Shown here: one piece after another, positions 16,830-26,533 of the stretch | Numbering within the stretch: position 1 is the stretch's first letter | Layout: each line of letters begins with the position of its first letter | DNA from: CAADGV01 sp040290295 | Lineage (GTDB): Bacteria; Bacteroidota; Ignavibacteria; UBA10030; UBA6906 | Length of the DNA stretch: 64,000 nucleotides | Direction: 5' to 3' | NCBI GenBank assembly: GCA_040290295.1 | Contig: PSMW01000010.1 | Coordinates: 1 to 64,000 of the forward strand | Notes under the pieces: generated by a model | What the model saw: only the letters and a program-made list of their open reading frames with translations | Told to the model about the DNA's origin: nothing | Database searches by the model: none | Translations under genes and position numbers: made by a program

Positions 16830-19800
16830 ATGGAAAGAGGCTTGCGACGATTTCTTTTTGTGTTGATGGTGACGATGTCTTTTGGGACAGGCGGCGCGTT
16901 GGCGCAGATAGCAACCAAGGTTCAAGTGGAAACAAAAGCCGATGGCACCGGCTCCATAGTCCCCGCGCAGAACCTCGCTTCGGGAGATACACTTACTGTG
17001 TATGCTATCAGCCGAACAGCGACTGGAATCTTCGTAGCGAACGTGGCTGCTAATGCGTGGAGTCTCGATTCACTAACGGGCGGCGTCGTCGGGGCGGACC
17101 TTGTGCCAAGTCCCGACATGAAAAGTGCGAAACTGATAGGTCGCTTGGTCGGTTCTGCCATTATTCGTGCAACCTCAGGATCGCTGACGCAGGTACCTTC
17201 TGGGAGGATCACGATAGTGCCAGGACCTGCAGCGCGATTGCGTATCTCGCAGCAACCTTCGTCAACGGTAACAGCGGGGATCGTCTTTCCGCAACAGCCC
17301 ATCGTGCGGATTGAGGATGCCCAAGGTAACCTCGTCACGAGCAATAACACAACGACCGTCACGGCAACGCGCCTATTAGGCAGTGGAACACTCCAGGGGA
17401 CTACCGCTCGTGTTGCATCCGGCGGCATCGTGACGTTCACCGATCTCAAACACAACGTTGCCGGCACGATCAACATTGGCTTCACGAGTTCACCGGCACT
17501 CACGCCCGATACCTCCACCAATATTACGGTCAATCCGGGTGCGGCGGCGAGGCTCGTTTTTGTCCAACAACCAACAAACGATACGGCAGGAACAATCATA
17601 ACTCCGGCGATAACGGTGCAGGTGCAAGATACGTTGGGAAACAACGTTGGTGGTGTTCGTTCCGTGATGATGGCGCTGCACTCGGGTACAGGAGTGCTGA
17701 GCGGTACGACAACCCTCAATTCGAACACGTCGGGCTTGGCTGCGTTTTCGAATCTGAGCATCAATCTCGCCGGCACAAAACAATTGAAGGCAACGAGTGC
17801 AGGATTAGACTCGGCAGTGAGTGTCCCGTTCGTTATCACGCATGCAGCGGCTTCGCGATTGGCAATCCAAATTCAACCTTCTGCAACTGCGACAGCAGGA
17901 GTGGTATTCGCGCAACAGCCGGTCGTGCGCATCGAGGATCAGTTTGGCAATCTCGTTACGTCGGACAATTCGACAACCGTGACGGCGCGGCGCAGTGCAG
18001 GATCGGGAACGCTTCAAGGGGATACATCGAAGACTGCCGTTGCGGGAATGGTGAGTTTTACGAATCTCAGCCACATTGTGGCGAACACGATATCCATTCA
18101 GTTCATCAGCCCGCCGCTGACGTCGTTAACCTCCAACAATATCGTTGTCAGTCCGGCTGCTCCAAAGAAACTCGTCTTTGTGCAGCAACCGACGAACACC
18201 GCATCGGGAGCTGCAATTACTCCACCCGTTACTGTCCAAATGCAAGATACCTTTAGCAACAACGTGTTGCAGAGCGGCGTGTCGGTGCAGATGACGCTCA
18301 GTTCCGGCACCGGGACATTGAGTGGTACAACGACACAAACCACGAACACCGCGGGGCTGGCAACATTCAGCAACCTGAGTGTCAATCTCGTCGGGCAGAA
18401 GGTGTTGACAGCATCGAGCGCAGGGTTGACTTCAGCGATAAGTAATGTATTTACGATCAGTCCGGGTCCTCCTGCTTCAGTCGTTCCGGGAGTAGGGACT
18501 CCGCAGACTGCAACGGTGAACACGGCATTCACCACGCGGTTCGAGGCGATTGTGCGCGATGCAGCAGGGAATCTCGTTCCAGCAATTTCCGTAAAATTCA
18601 AAGCTCCAAGCTCTGGTGCACGCGGGAAATTTACGGGCGGGCTTGATTCCGTTTTCGTTTCGACTGATACGAATGGTGTGGCTCGAGCACCGGTGTTCAC
18701 GGCAAATACCATCGCAGGTTCCTATGTTGTGAACGCGACGGTTGCCGGCGTTGCTCCTCCTGCGGTCTTTTCTCTCACCAATACTCCCGGTCCGGCGCGA
18801 CAGATCGCGGCTACAGCAGGAACCCCGCAAAGCACGCAAATCAGTACAGCATTCGGTACTCGCTTCAAGGTTACGGTATCGGATACCTTTGGCAATCCGT
18901 TGAGCAATCAGTTAGTGCGTTTCACGAAACCGCCGCAGAGTCAGGCAAGCGGTACGTTTGTTCAAAACGAAGATAGTGCGTTTACGGATGTGAGTGGAGT
19001 TGCGACAGCCGCCATTTTCGTTGCCAACCCGATAGCCGGCACCTACAACGTGACTGCTTCTGCACAGGGTCCGCCAACGCCGGCGACGTTCGTCCTTACG
19101 AACCTTCCCGGTCCTCCGGCGCAGATTACCGCCACGCAAGGCACTCCTCAGTCTCAACAGGTTGGGCTGCCGTTCGCAACCAATCTTCAAGTAAGAGTGC
19201 AGGACGTTGCGAACAACGCCATCAGTGGGGTATTGGTAAAATTTTCGCGGCCCGGTTCAGGTGCCAGTGGAACTTTTGCTGGGGGTATCGATACTGTTCG
19301 GACAGGGACGACAGGATTAGCGACAGCACCGACATTCACCGCCAACTCTATCGCGGGGAATTACACAGTCTTCGGCAAAGTGTTTACAGGGACCGACACG
19401 ATTGCTGCGCCATTTGCCCTCACCAACTTACCCGGTCCTCCGGGCAGCATCAGCATTCAGGCTGGGGACAGCCAAGCGACAACAGTGAACACCAATTTCC
19501 CAACGAACCTGCGAGTAGTGGTGCGCGATGCAAGCGGGAATCCCGTTCCCGATACGACTGTAACGTTCATTGCTCCAACGAGCGGTCCCAGTGGCAAGTT
19601 TGGTACGAGTAGGACCGCGCTCGTGAGAACCAATTCGAGCGGTATTGCGACTGCACCAACATTTACCGCCGATACGCTTGCTGGAGGTCCCTACATTGTG
19701 TCTGCTTCGGTACCTGGCGCTTCGACGCCCGCTCAATTCCGACTCACGAACAATCCAGGACCAGCTTCGAGAATAACGGTCGAAGCCGGAGGTGTCCAAA

Positions 19801-22800
19801 GCGCGACGATTGGATCAGCGTTCGCGATTCGATTCAAAGCAAAAGTCACAGACCAATTTCGCAATCCCCTTCAAGGGAGAGTCGTGACGTGGACTCGCCC
19901 GACTTCGGGCCCGACAGGAACATTCGATGGTAATGTGAATACGGGTACAACAGACTCCTCGGGCGTCGCGACAGCACAACAGTTTACAACAAACTTGATT
20001 GCCGGCAGCTATCTTGTGAAAGCTTCAACGCCCGGTGTGGCAGACTCTGCCGTTTTTTCGTTGACGAATTTGCCGGGTAATCCTTTTTCCATCACGGTAA
20101 CGGGAGGAAGTGGACAGAGCGCTGTGGTCAACACACTCTTTGGGCAAGTACTGCAAGCCACGGTGCGAGACCAGTCGGGAAACCTAGTGCCGAATGCTGT
20201 CGTGACGTTCACGGCGCCAGTGACGCTGATTGATGCAAGCGGGGGATTTGCCAACGACTCGACAACCTATACCCTAACGACAAACACTTCTGGCATTGCC
20301 TCGACCACTGTTCGAGCAAATACGAAGGCCGGAATATGGACAGCCGAAGCACATGTGTCGGGTGTTGCATCGCCGGCTTTGTTTACGTTGACGAATCGAG
20401 CAGGGACGCCGAGAACTGTGAGTGCAACTGGTGGTGGATCGCAACAGGCGACCGTACGAAGAACATATGGCAGTCCGCTTCAAGCGACGGTGCGAGATAC
20501 GTTCGGCAATCCTGTGCCGAGTATCTTAGTGCGGTTCGATCGACCGCCACAAACAGTTCCGAGCGTGACATTTGCCGGAGGTGTTGATACCGCACGGACG
20601 AATGCAAGTGGCATCGCCACGTCCGTTACGTTTACGGCAAATACGCGAGCCGGATCGTTCCTTGTGAAGGGTGTTGTCGCGGGTGCGGATACCGCCTTTT
20701 ATTCACTCACGAACTTGGCAGACGAACCATTCACAATCCTTCCCACGGGAGGAACGGGGCAGATCACGACGGTCAATACGCCTTTCCCAGAGCGCTTGAC
20801 GGTCGTTGTCAAGGATACGTTCGATAATCCTGTTCCCAACAGAACCGTAACCTATCTTCTTCCGACAAGCGGTCCGAGCGGGACGTTCGCAGGAGGGGTC
20901 AACATTGCCAGTACGAATGCTCAAGGGGTTGCACAGTCGAACGTGCTGACAGCGAATGGTACGGCAGGAAATTTTACTGTGAACGCGACGGTCACGGGCG
21001 CCGCTGCTCCCGCGCAGTTCTTTCTCACGAATAGGCCGGGTGCGCCACGAAGCGTCGTTCCGATTCAAGGTATCTCAATGAGCACGCAGGTTGCAACACC
21101 TTTTCCCGATACGATGAAAGCGCTGGTGCGCGATTCCACGAACAATCCCGTGCCGAACGTGCTCGTGACGTTCACTCCACCCAGCTCAGGACCGAGCGGT
21201 GGTTTCGAAGGCAGTACTCAAGTGTTGACGGGTCCGAACGGCGTTGCGGTCGCTTCAAGATTCACTGCAAACAACATTGCAGGGCAGTATCAAGTAACAG
21301 CGAGCGTTCCTAATGTGAATCCCCCTGCGCGGTTCACGCTCACCAATAATCCGGGACCGCCGAGAGCAATTGCCGTGCATGGCTTTGCTCAGCAGTCGAC
21401 AGTGGTCGGCACGACATTCCCGTTGCCGCTGCAAGCCCTTGTTACGGACAACTTCGGCAATCCGGTGCCCGGGCGCGTTGTGACGTTTACTTCTCCTAGC
21501 ACGGGTGCGAGTTGCAATTTCCCTACCAGCGGTGTAGGGACCGCAACGACAGATTCGAACGGCATCGCCACGATCGTCGCTTCTGCCAATACGATGAGCG
21601 GCCAATACCAGGTGAGCGCGACAGTAACTGGAGCGCAATCGCCCGCAACGTACACCTTGACGAACCTCGCAGCGCCACCTGCAACGGTGCTGATCCTTGA
21701 TGGATCGGGTCAGAGTGCGCAAGTCGGGACGCAGTTCCCGAATCGGTTGCGTGTGAGAGTGAGCGACGCGTACAACAATTTTGCATCGAATGTTCTTGTT
21801 CGCTTCACGCCACCGCAAAGCGGAGCGAGCGGGACTTTTCAAAATGGCATCGATACAGTACGAACAGATCAGAATGGTGTTGCCGTCTCACTGCCCTTTA
21901 CTGCAAACAATATCGCCGGAGGTCCTTACGTCGTGACTGCGACGGCGGTAGGTGGAACGAACCCTTCCGCGAATTTCAGTCTCACCAACACCAGCGGGCC
22001 GCCCGGGCGAATTAGTATTCTCAATGGCAACAACCAGTCTGTTCAGGTGACGCAACCTTTTCCGGTTCGGCTTCGGGTACGCGTGGTTGACTCTGACAGC
22101 AATGTTGTGCCCAATACGCCCGTGCGATTTGCTGCGCCGGGTGGGGGCCCGACAGGCACGTTCCAAGGAGCAGGAACCGCCATCGATGTCAACACGGACA
22201 ACTCAGGTATCGCAGAGGCTCCTGTCTTTACCGCCAACACTGTTGCGGGCCGGTATCTTGTGAGTGCGTCAGCACCGAATGTGAATGTGCCTGTTCAATT
22301 CTCGATGGAAAATAGACCCGGACGAGCGTTGCACGTGCGTTCTATCGCGGGCAGTGGCCAAGAGACGCAGGTGGGCACATCATTTCCCAACCTCCTCCAA
22401 GCCGATGTGCGTGATACATTCTTCAATCCGATCATGAACGCGCTCGTGCGTTGGGTGGTGCCGCCACAAACCCAACCAAGCGGGACGTTCTTTGCGGGGA
22501 GAGATAGTGCCAGGACTGATTCGAACGGCGTAGCAACTTCAGCCGTGTTTGTTGCAAACATCCGTGCTGGGCAATACGAAGTGAAGGGAGTCTCCCCTGG
22601 TGTTGCCGATACGGCTCGGTATAGTTTGCGCAACCTACCTGGCGCACCGCAGAGCATTACAGCGGTGGATGGCAACCTTCAATCGACGAGAGTCAACCAA
22701 CCGTTCCCGTCGTTTTTGCGTGTGCTGGTCGAAGATGGAGCGCGTAACGGCGTCCCGGGCATACGTGTGCGCTTCTTGTCTCCCGACTCCAGCCAGCCGA

Positions 22801-25800
22801 GCGGACGATTCGAGAACGGTATTGACACCGCGCGCACTGATGACTTCGGGTTTGCAACTTCAGCGCGTTACTACGCCAATCGGCGTGCAGGTAGTTTCGT
22901 GGTGCGCGCGTCGGTTGATGGGGTTCAACAAACTGCTGCGTTCAATCTGACGAACCAAGCAACGAATCCGGCGTTTCTTCTTGCAACGCAAGGCACACAG
23001 CAGTCTCAGCGCGTCAACGAACTGTTCCCGATTCGTTTCCAAGCAAGCGTGAAGGACACATTTAACAATCCGCTGCCGAATGCTGTCGTGACGTTCCTTC
23101 CGCCTTCGAGCGGACCCGGAGGGTTCTTCGAGGGAAGCAACTCCGTTGTGACGAACGACAGCGGGTTGGCGACGGCGAATCCTTTTAGGGCAAACAACAT
23201 CGCCGGAAGCTATCGCGTGCGCGCAGTTGTGCAGAGCTTGAGCGACACAGTGAACTATTTCCTGACCAACACCACCGGTGCACCGGGCACGTTGACGATT
23301 GTTTCGAGAGTCAACGACACCACGGTCGTGGGCTCGACGTTTAATGATTCGATGCGCGTGCGAGTCACCGATAGCTTCGGCAACCCCGTCAGCGGTGTTG
23401 AGCTTACGTTCAGGGCTCCTTCGACTGGAGCAACCGGAACTTTTGCTGGAGGTTCTACTACCCGCACCGTGCAGACGGATGGGAGCGGCATTGCGTCGGC
23501 CGGCGTGTTCAGAGCCAATACGATTGCCGGTTCTTATACGGTCACTGCTTCGAATCCGACCATCGGATCGCAGGCAACGTTCAATCTCACAAATCTCACC
23601 GGTCCGTTGAACTCGTTCCTCGTCGAGGCGGAGAACGGGGGACAAATTGGGCCGCAGTTGGCGATGGTTCCGTTCAGCATTCGCATTTCCGCACGCGATC
23701 AATTCAGCAACCTCGTTGCGAGTTACGCGGGGACCGTCACCATCACGTCGAATGGAACGCTGTTCGCTGGTGGTGGTATGACCTCGCCGTTCAACGCGGG
23801 ACAATTGACGCACCGTATCACCATGAGAAATGCCGGAAGCAACTTGCGCATCACTGCGACAAGAACATCCGGCGGGACACAAGCGGGGAGCAGTAATCTT
23901 TTCCAAGTGAACAATCCGGTGCCGCGCATCGTGAGCGTCTCGCCTCCCATCGGCAATTTGCTCGACACTTTGGTGCTGACGATCCGAGGCTCGAATTTTA
24001 TCGATAGCATCGTGACCAGTCTGAATATGGGCACGAACATTACCGTGAACTCACTCAGCGTGGACGACACCACACAGTTGCGTGCAACGGTAACGATCAG
24101 CGTTACGGCCGATACCGGTGTACGAGCCATTTCGGTGAGCAACGCACAACCCGGCGGCGGTCCCTCCAATCCGCTTGCATTCCGCGTACAAGTGCCGCTA
24201 CCGCTTCCGCCGATTCTGAGTGGTCCGCCCGACTCGAGTCGAATCTACTCGCCATCGGCCACATTGAGTTGGTCGAGCGCGCCGTTGGCGATCGCGTACC
24301 GATTGCAAGTAGCGACGGATGTCGGCTTCAACAATATCGTGTATGAAGATTCGACACTCACCACAACGTCCGTTATACTGAGCCCGCCGATCTTGCAACA
24401 TGGGGTGACGTACTTCTGGCGGGTGCGTGCGACGAACCCACGCGGCACGGGCGAGTATTCGCGGATCAAAATGTTCAGCGTGCAGCCGCTCTATCCGAGC
24501 ACGTTCACACTCAACACGTCGATCTCCTACCCGACGCGGGGAGCACCCGGCGAGTACTTGGCGAGCGATTATCGGTTGGTCGGCTTCCCGGGCGAGCCGT
24601 TCCGCAACAACATTCGGCTCGACCAACTCCTCTCGGGAACACAGAACGTGGATTGGGTGGTGTATCGCGATAATGGTGCGGCGCAGAATTTCTTCGTGGC
24701 GTACAACGCGAACGATCCCGCGTTCAATCTGCTTCCCGGGAGGGCGTTCTGGGTCCTGCGCCGCGGTCCATGGACGATAAGCAACGTTTCCGTTCCATCT
24801 TCGCCGTTGGACACAACGAACTTCTCCGTCAGCATCGCACTGCAGAGAGGTTGGAATATCATCAGCAATCCGTACGCAGTCTCGGTGCCGTGGAGTGCAG
24901 TCCGTACACTCAACGGCATCATCGAACCGATCTACGGCTTTACGGGTGCGTTCTCGCTTGCCAACTCCATGGAGCCGTACGCGGGGTATTACTTCTTTAA
25001 CACCGACAGCCTCGCAACGCTTAAAATTCCTTATGGTGCGTCCGCCTCCGCTTCGCCACTGGGCAAGGGAACCGTGGCGACGAAAGAAGGAGAGTGGAAG
25101 GTGGATATCGCCTTCGACGCGCGAGGAATTATCGACAATGCGGTGTCGTTCGGCGTATTGCAGAGCGCTTCACAAGGCCGTGACCCGTTCGAGTTCCATA
25201 AGCCACGTTCGTTTGGTGAGATTCCTTCCATCACCTTTGTCAGACCGTCGTGGGATCGCCATTATAGCGGCTTTGCAAATGATTTCCGTCCAGCAGTGGA
25301 GCAGATCGAGACGTGGGAATTCGAGGTTCGTGCACCGTTCCGCGACAATCTCAAGCTCACGTTCGATGGAATAGCCGCGATCCCGCAGCAGTGGAGCGTC
25401 TTCCTCATCGATGAGCAGGAAGCTCGGTACGCCGACTTGCGGAGAGAGCCTGTGTACACATTCAAGCTTCCCACGGGCAGCAAGACAATGAAAGTTGTTG
25501 TCGGAACGGAAGAAGAAGTGCGCGAAGCATTGAGTGCTGTGCTGCCGAAAGAATTCTCTCTCGGCAACAACTTCCCGAATCCGTTCAATCCTTCGACAAC
25601 GATCCCGATCGCCCTGCCTCGAACGGCGGATGTCGCGGTAAAGCTTTATACTATCCTCGGCGAGGAGGTGCGAACAGTGTTCAGCGGTACGCTGAAGCCG
25701 GGACGCTACTTCCTTGTGTGGGATGGAACGAACGACAGCGGCGTGCCTGTTGCGACGGGTGTATATCTCGCTCGCTTCACGACCAATGCGGGCAAAGCGT

Positions 25801-25829
25801 TCACAGGCAAGTTGTTGTTGATGAAATAG
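16830..25829 (+). CDS. Giant secreted repeat protein with C-terminal sorting domain
   Basis: A 2,999-residue exported surface protein. A signal peptide (basic MERGLRRF, hydrophobic core, cleavage near ALA-Q) is followed by four roughly 104-residue repeats in an A-B-A-B pattern (about 131-545). Then come 16 tandem roughly 107-residue Ig-like repeats of Big_1/invasin type (about 546-2257), a related beta domain, an IPT/TIG-like domain (about 2362-2456) and a fibronectin III-like domain (about 2458-2557). A roughly 350-residue C-terminal region ends in a FlgD/type IX-like sorting domain (2907-2999, with NNFPNPFNPSTTIP and final KLLLMK). ATG at 16830 is chosen over 16809 because GAGAGGG sits 6 bases upstream. 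It probably acts as an adhesin or surface fibre; no enzymatic domain is seen. Confidence 0.88.
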   Translation: MERGLRRFLFVLMVTMSFGTGGALAQIATKVQVETKADGTGSIVPAQNLASGDTLTVYAISRTATGIFVANVAANAWSLDSLTGGVVGADLVPSPDMKSAKLIGRLVGSAIIRATSGSLTQVPSGRITIVPGPAARLRISQQPSSTVTAGIVFPQQPIVRIEDAQGNLVTSNNTTTVTATRLLGSGTLQGTTARVASGGIVTFTDLKHNVAGTINIGFTSSPALTPDTSTNITVNPGAAARLVFVQQPTNDTAGTIITPAITVQVQDTLGNNVGGVRSVMMALHSGTGVLSGTTTLNSNTSGLAAFSNLSINLAGTKQLKATSAGLDSAVSVPFVITHAAASRLAIQIQPSATATAGVVFAQQPVVRIEDQFGNLVTSDNSTTVTARRSAGSGTLQGDTSKTAVAGMVSFTNLSHIVANTISIQFISPPLTSLTSNNIVVSPAAPKKLVFVQQPTNTASGAAITPPVTVQMQDTFSNNVLQSGVSVQMTLSSGTGTLSGTTTQTTNTAGLATFSNLSVNLVGQKVLTASSAGLTSAISNVFTISPGPPASVVPGVGTPQTATVNTAFTTRFEAIVRDAAGNLVPAISVKFKAPSSGARGKFTGGLDSVFVSTDTNGVARAPVFTANTIAGSYVVNATVAGVAPPAVFSLTNTPGPARQIAATAGTPQSTQISTAFGTRFKVTVSDTFGNPLSNQLVRFTKPPQSQASGTFVQNEDSAFTDVSGVATAAIFVANPIAGTYNVTASAQGPPTPATFVLTNLPGPPAQITATQGTPQSQQVGLPFATNLQVRVQDVANNAISGVLVKFSRPGSGASGTFAGGIDTVRTGTTGLATAPTFTANSIAGNYTVFGKVFTGTDTIAAPFALTNLPGPPGSISIQAGDSQATTVNTNFPTNLRVVVRDASGNPVPDTTVTFIAPTSGPSGKFGTSRTALVRTNSSGIATAPTFTADTLAGGPYIVSASVPGASTPAQFRLTNNPGPASRITVEAGGVQSATIGSAFAIRFKAKVTDQFRNPLQGRVVTWTRPTSGPTGTFDGNVNTGTTDSSGVATAQQFTTNLIAGSYLVKASTPGVADSAVFSLTNLPGNPFSITVTGGSGQSAVVNTLFGQVLQATVRDQSGNLVPNAVVTFTAPVTLIDASGGFANDSTTYTLTTNTSGIASTTVRANTKAGIWTAEAHVSGVASPALFTLTNRAGTPRTVSATGGGSQQATVRRTYGSPLQATVRDTFGNPVPSILVRFDRPPQTVPSVTFAGGVDTARTNASGIATSVTFTANTRAGSFLVKGVVAGADTAFYSLTNLADEPFTILPTGGTGQITTVNTPFPERLTVVVKDTFDNPVPNRTVTYLLPTSGPSGTFAGGVNIASTNAQGVAQSNVLTANGTAGNFTVNATVTGAAAPAQFFLTNRPGAPRSVVPIQGISMSTQVATPFPDTMKALVRDSTNNPVPNVLVTFTPPSSGPSGGFEGSTQVLTGPNGVAVASRFTANNIAGQYQVTASVPNVNPPARFTLTNNPGPPRAIAVHGFAQQSTVVGTTFPLPLQALVTDNFGNPVPGRVVTFTSPSTGASCNFPTSGVGTATTDSNGIATIVASANTMSGQYQVSATVTGAQSPATYTLTNLAAPPATVLILDGSGQSAQVGTQFPNRLRVRVSDAYNNFASNVLVRFTPPQSGASGTFQNGIDTVRTDQNGVAVSLPFTANNIAGGPYVVTATAVGGTNPSANFSLTNTSGPPGRISILNGNNQSVQVTQPFPVRLRVRVVDSDSNVVPNTPVRFAAPGGGPTGTFQGAGTAIDVNTDNSGIAEAPVFTANTVAGRYLVSASAPNVNVPVQFSMENRPGRALHVRSIAGSGQETQVGTSFPNLLQADVRDTFFNPIMNALVRWVVPPQTQPSGTFFAGRDSARTDSNGVATSAVFVANIRAGQYEVKGVSPGVADTARYSLRNLPGAPQSITAVDGNLQSTRVNQPFPSFLRVLVEDGARNGVPGIRVRFLSPDSSQPSGRFENGIDTARTDDFGFATSARYYANRRAGSFVVRASVDGVQQTAAFNLTNQATNPAFLLATQGTQQSQRVNELFPIRFQASVKDTFNNPLPNAVVTFLPPSSGPGGFFEGSNSVVTNDSGLATANPFRANNIAGSYRVRAVVQSLSDTVNYFLTNTTGAPGTLTIVSRVNDTTVVGSTFNDSMRVRVTDSFGNPVSGVELTFRAPSTGATGTFAGGSTTRTVQTDGSGIASAGVFRANTIAGSYTVTASNPTIGSQATFNLTNLTGPLNSFLVEAENGGQIGPQLAMVPFSIRISARDQFSNLVASYAGTVTITSNGTLFAGGGMTSPFNAGQLTHRITMRNAGSNLRITATRTSGGTQAGSSNLFQVNNPVPRIVSVSPPIGNLLDTLVLTIRGSNFIDSIVTSLNMGTNITVNSLSVDDTTQLRATVTISVTADTGVRAISVSNAQPGGGPSNPLAFRVQVPLPLPPILSGPPDSSRIYSPSATLSWSSAPLAIAYRLQVATDVGFNNIVYEDSTLTTTSVILSPPILQHGVTYFWRVRATNPRGTGEYSRIKMFSVQPLYPSTFTLNTSISYPTRGAPGEYLASDYRLVGFPGEPFRNNIRLDQLLSGTQNVDWVVYRDNGAAQNFFVAYNANDPAFNLLPGRAFWVLRRGPWTISNVSVPSSPLDTTNFSVSIALQRGWNIISNPYAVSVPWSAVRTLNGIIEPIYGFTGAFSLANSMEPYAGYYFFNTDSLATLKIPYGASASASPLGKGTVATKEGEWKVDIAFDARGIIDNAVSFGVLQSASQGRDPFEFHKPRSFGEIPSITFVRPSWDRHYSGFANDFRPAVEQIETWEFEVRAPFRDNLKLTFDGIAAIPQQWSVFLIDEQEARYADLRREPVYTFKLPTGSKTMKVVVGTEEEVREALSAVLPKEFSLGNNFPNPFNPSTTIPIALPRTADVAVKLYTILGEEVRTVFSGTLKPGRYFLVWDGTNDSGVPVATGVYLARFTTNAGKAFTGKLLLMK
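17218..18464 (+). repeat. Four Ig-like repeats in A-B-A-B order
   Basis: Two alternating unit types occur twice. The A units start around ISQQPSSTVTAGIVF and IQIQPSATATAGVVF, and the B units around VFVQQPTNDTAGT and VFVQQPTNTASGA. Each is about 104 residues. The A-B pair looks duplicated as a unit. Confidence 0.75.
18465..23600 (+). repeat. Sixteen tandem Big_1-like Ig repeats
   Basis: Each unit runs about 107 residues. The pattern is P-G-x-P then G-x-x-Q-S/T, a V-x-D-x-x-G-N-P-V-P-N core, P-x-S-G-x-S-G-T-F-x-G, a T-D-x-x-G-I-A-T-A turn and a closing F-x-L-T-N. Counting the L-T-N-type closers gives 16; two are degenerate (SMEN, SLRN). The units are diverged, so the array is old rather than a recent expansion. 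Confidence 0.8.
25549..25829 (+). other. C-terminal type IX-like sorting domain of the giant protein
   Basis: The last 93 residues have the arrangement seen at the end of many exported proteins in Ignavibacteria and relatives: N-x-F-P-N-P-F-N-P-S-T, a beta-rich FlgD-Ig-like core with LGEEVRTVFSG and GVYLARF, and a basic end GKLLLMK. It is expected to direct outer-membrane export and attachment. Confidence 0.75.
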
Positions 25830-25867
25830 CATGGAACGAGAGTACATCCAGAACGAGGAGGGTCATC

Positions 25868-26404
25868 GTGAATAGAATATCCACAGCGGTTGGTGCCGTA
25901 AGAAAAGCCGGCCTCCTGCTGCTTATCGGAGCGTTCAGCGTGTACACCACGGATGTGCCCATGGCATTCGCGGGAGACGACAAGTTGGTGTCGAACGTTC
26001 GAGTCAGCAAGCAGGGCAGGATCAACGTGTTCATCGAGTACGATCTCGCGGGCGACCCTGACGAATTATACACCGTTTCACTCCGTGTGAAGCTTGCCTC
26101 CGATACGTCGTTCACCTATACGCCGCTGAATGTCATCGGCGACATCGGTGCGAACGTGCGGCCGGGAAAGAATCGGCGCATCAGTTGGCGAACGTCCGAC
26201 GAATACATTCCGGCGCTGGACAAGCCCGATGTGCAATTTGTGGTGAGTGCTGTGGCTCCACGGAGCGGACCGGGTTCGGAGCTGTACATTGCTGGAGGCG
26301 CCGGTGTCCTCGGACTTGCGCTTGCGATCATTCTCCTTTCATCCAACAAAGCTGAACAAGAGCCTGTTCGTTCATTTCCGCTTCCGCCCGGACGCCCTCG
26401 ATAG
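25868..26404 (+). CDS. Small exported protein of a Bacteroidota-type conserved module
   Basis: A 178-residue protein. GTG at 25868 is used because GAGGAGGG lies about 6 bases before it. The N-terminus carries a signal peptide (hydrophobic LLLLIGAF, cleavage after AFA). The mature part has IEYDLAGDPDELYTVSL and GDIGANVRPGKNRRISW, a beta-rich module found in exported proteins of this lineage whose function is not known. A hydrophobic helix near residues 145-165 (LYIAGGAGVLGLALAIILL) anchors the C-terminus, leaving a short Pro/Arg-rich tail. It starts 38 bases after the giant protein gene and may be its cotranscribed membrane partner. Confidence 0.72.
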   Translation: MNRISTAVGAVRKAGLLLLIGAFSVYTTDVPMAFAGDDKLVSNVRVSKQGRINVFIEYDLAGDPDELYTVSLRVKLASDTSFTYTPLNVIGDIGANVRPGKNRRISWRTSDEYIPALDKPDVQFVVSAVAPRSGPGSELYIAGGAGVLGLALAIILLSSNKAEQEPVRSFPLPPGRPR

Positions 26405-26434
26405 TTGACGCTCCATGCAACACGATGATCACTG

Positions 26435-26482
26435 CGAGCCGCCACCACCTCGGTCTCAACAAGAACGAAGGTCGGCGGCTCG
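26435..26482 (+). promoter_or_regulatory. Long-range hairpin in the proS leader/intergenic region
   Basis: A perfect 9-base inverted repeat CGAGCCGCC (26435-26443) / GGCGGCTCG (26474-26482) spans a 30-base loop in the 129-base gap before proS. A short CTTTT follows about 11 bases later. It could end transcription of the upstream gene or form part of the proS leader. The loop shows no T-box features. Confidence 0.35.
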
Positions 26483-26533
26483 ATAATGCACATCTTTTCA
26501 TTCCAAAATAGAAGAAGGAGGTGAATCCTCGCT

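Noticed and set aside
22860..23906. Long minus-strand frame opposite the giant repeat gene
   Set aside because: Arg/His-rich antisense product of repetitive Ig-like coding sequence, with no ribosome site or domain.
26405..26533. T-box leader upstream of proS
   Set aside because: No T-box consensus, no specifier loop and no terminator/antiterminator pair were found.
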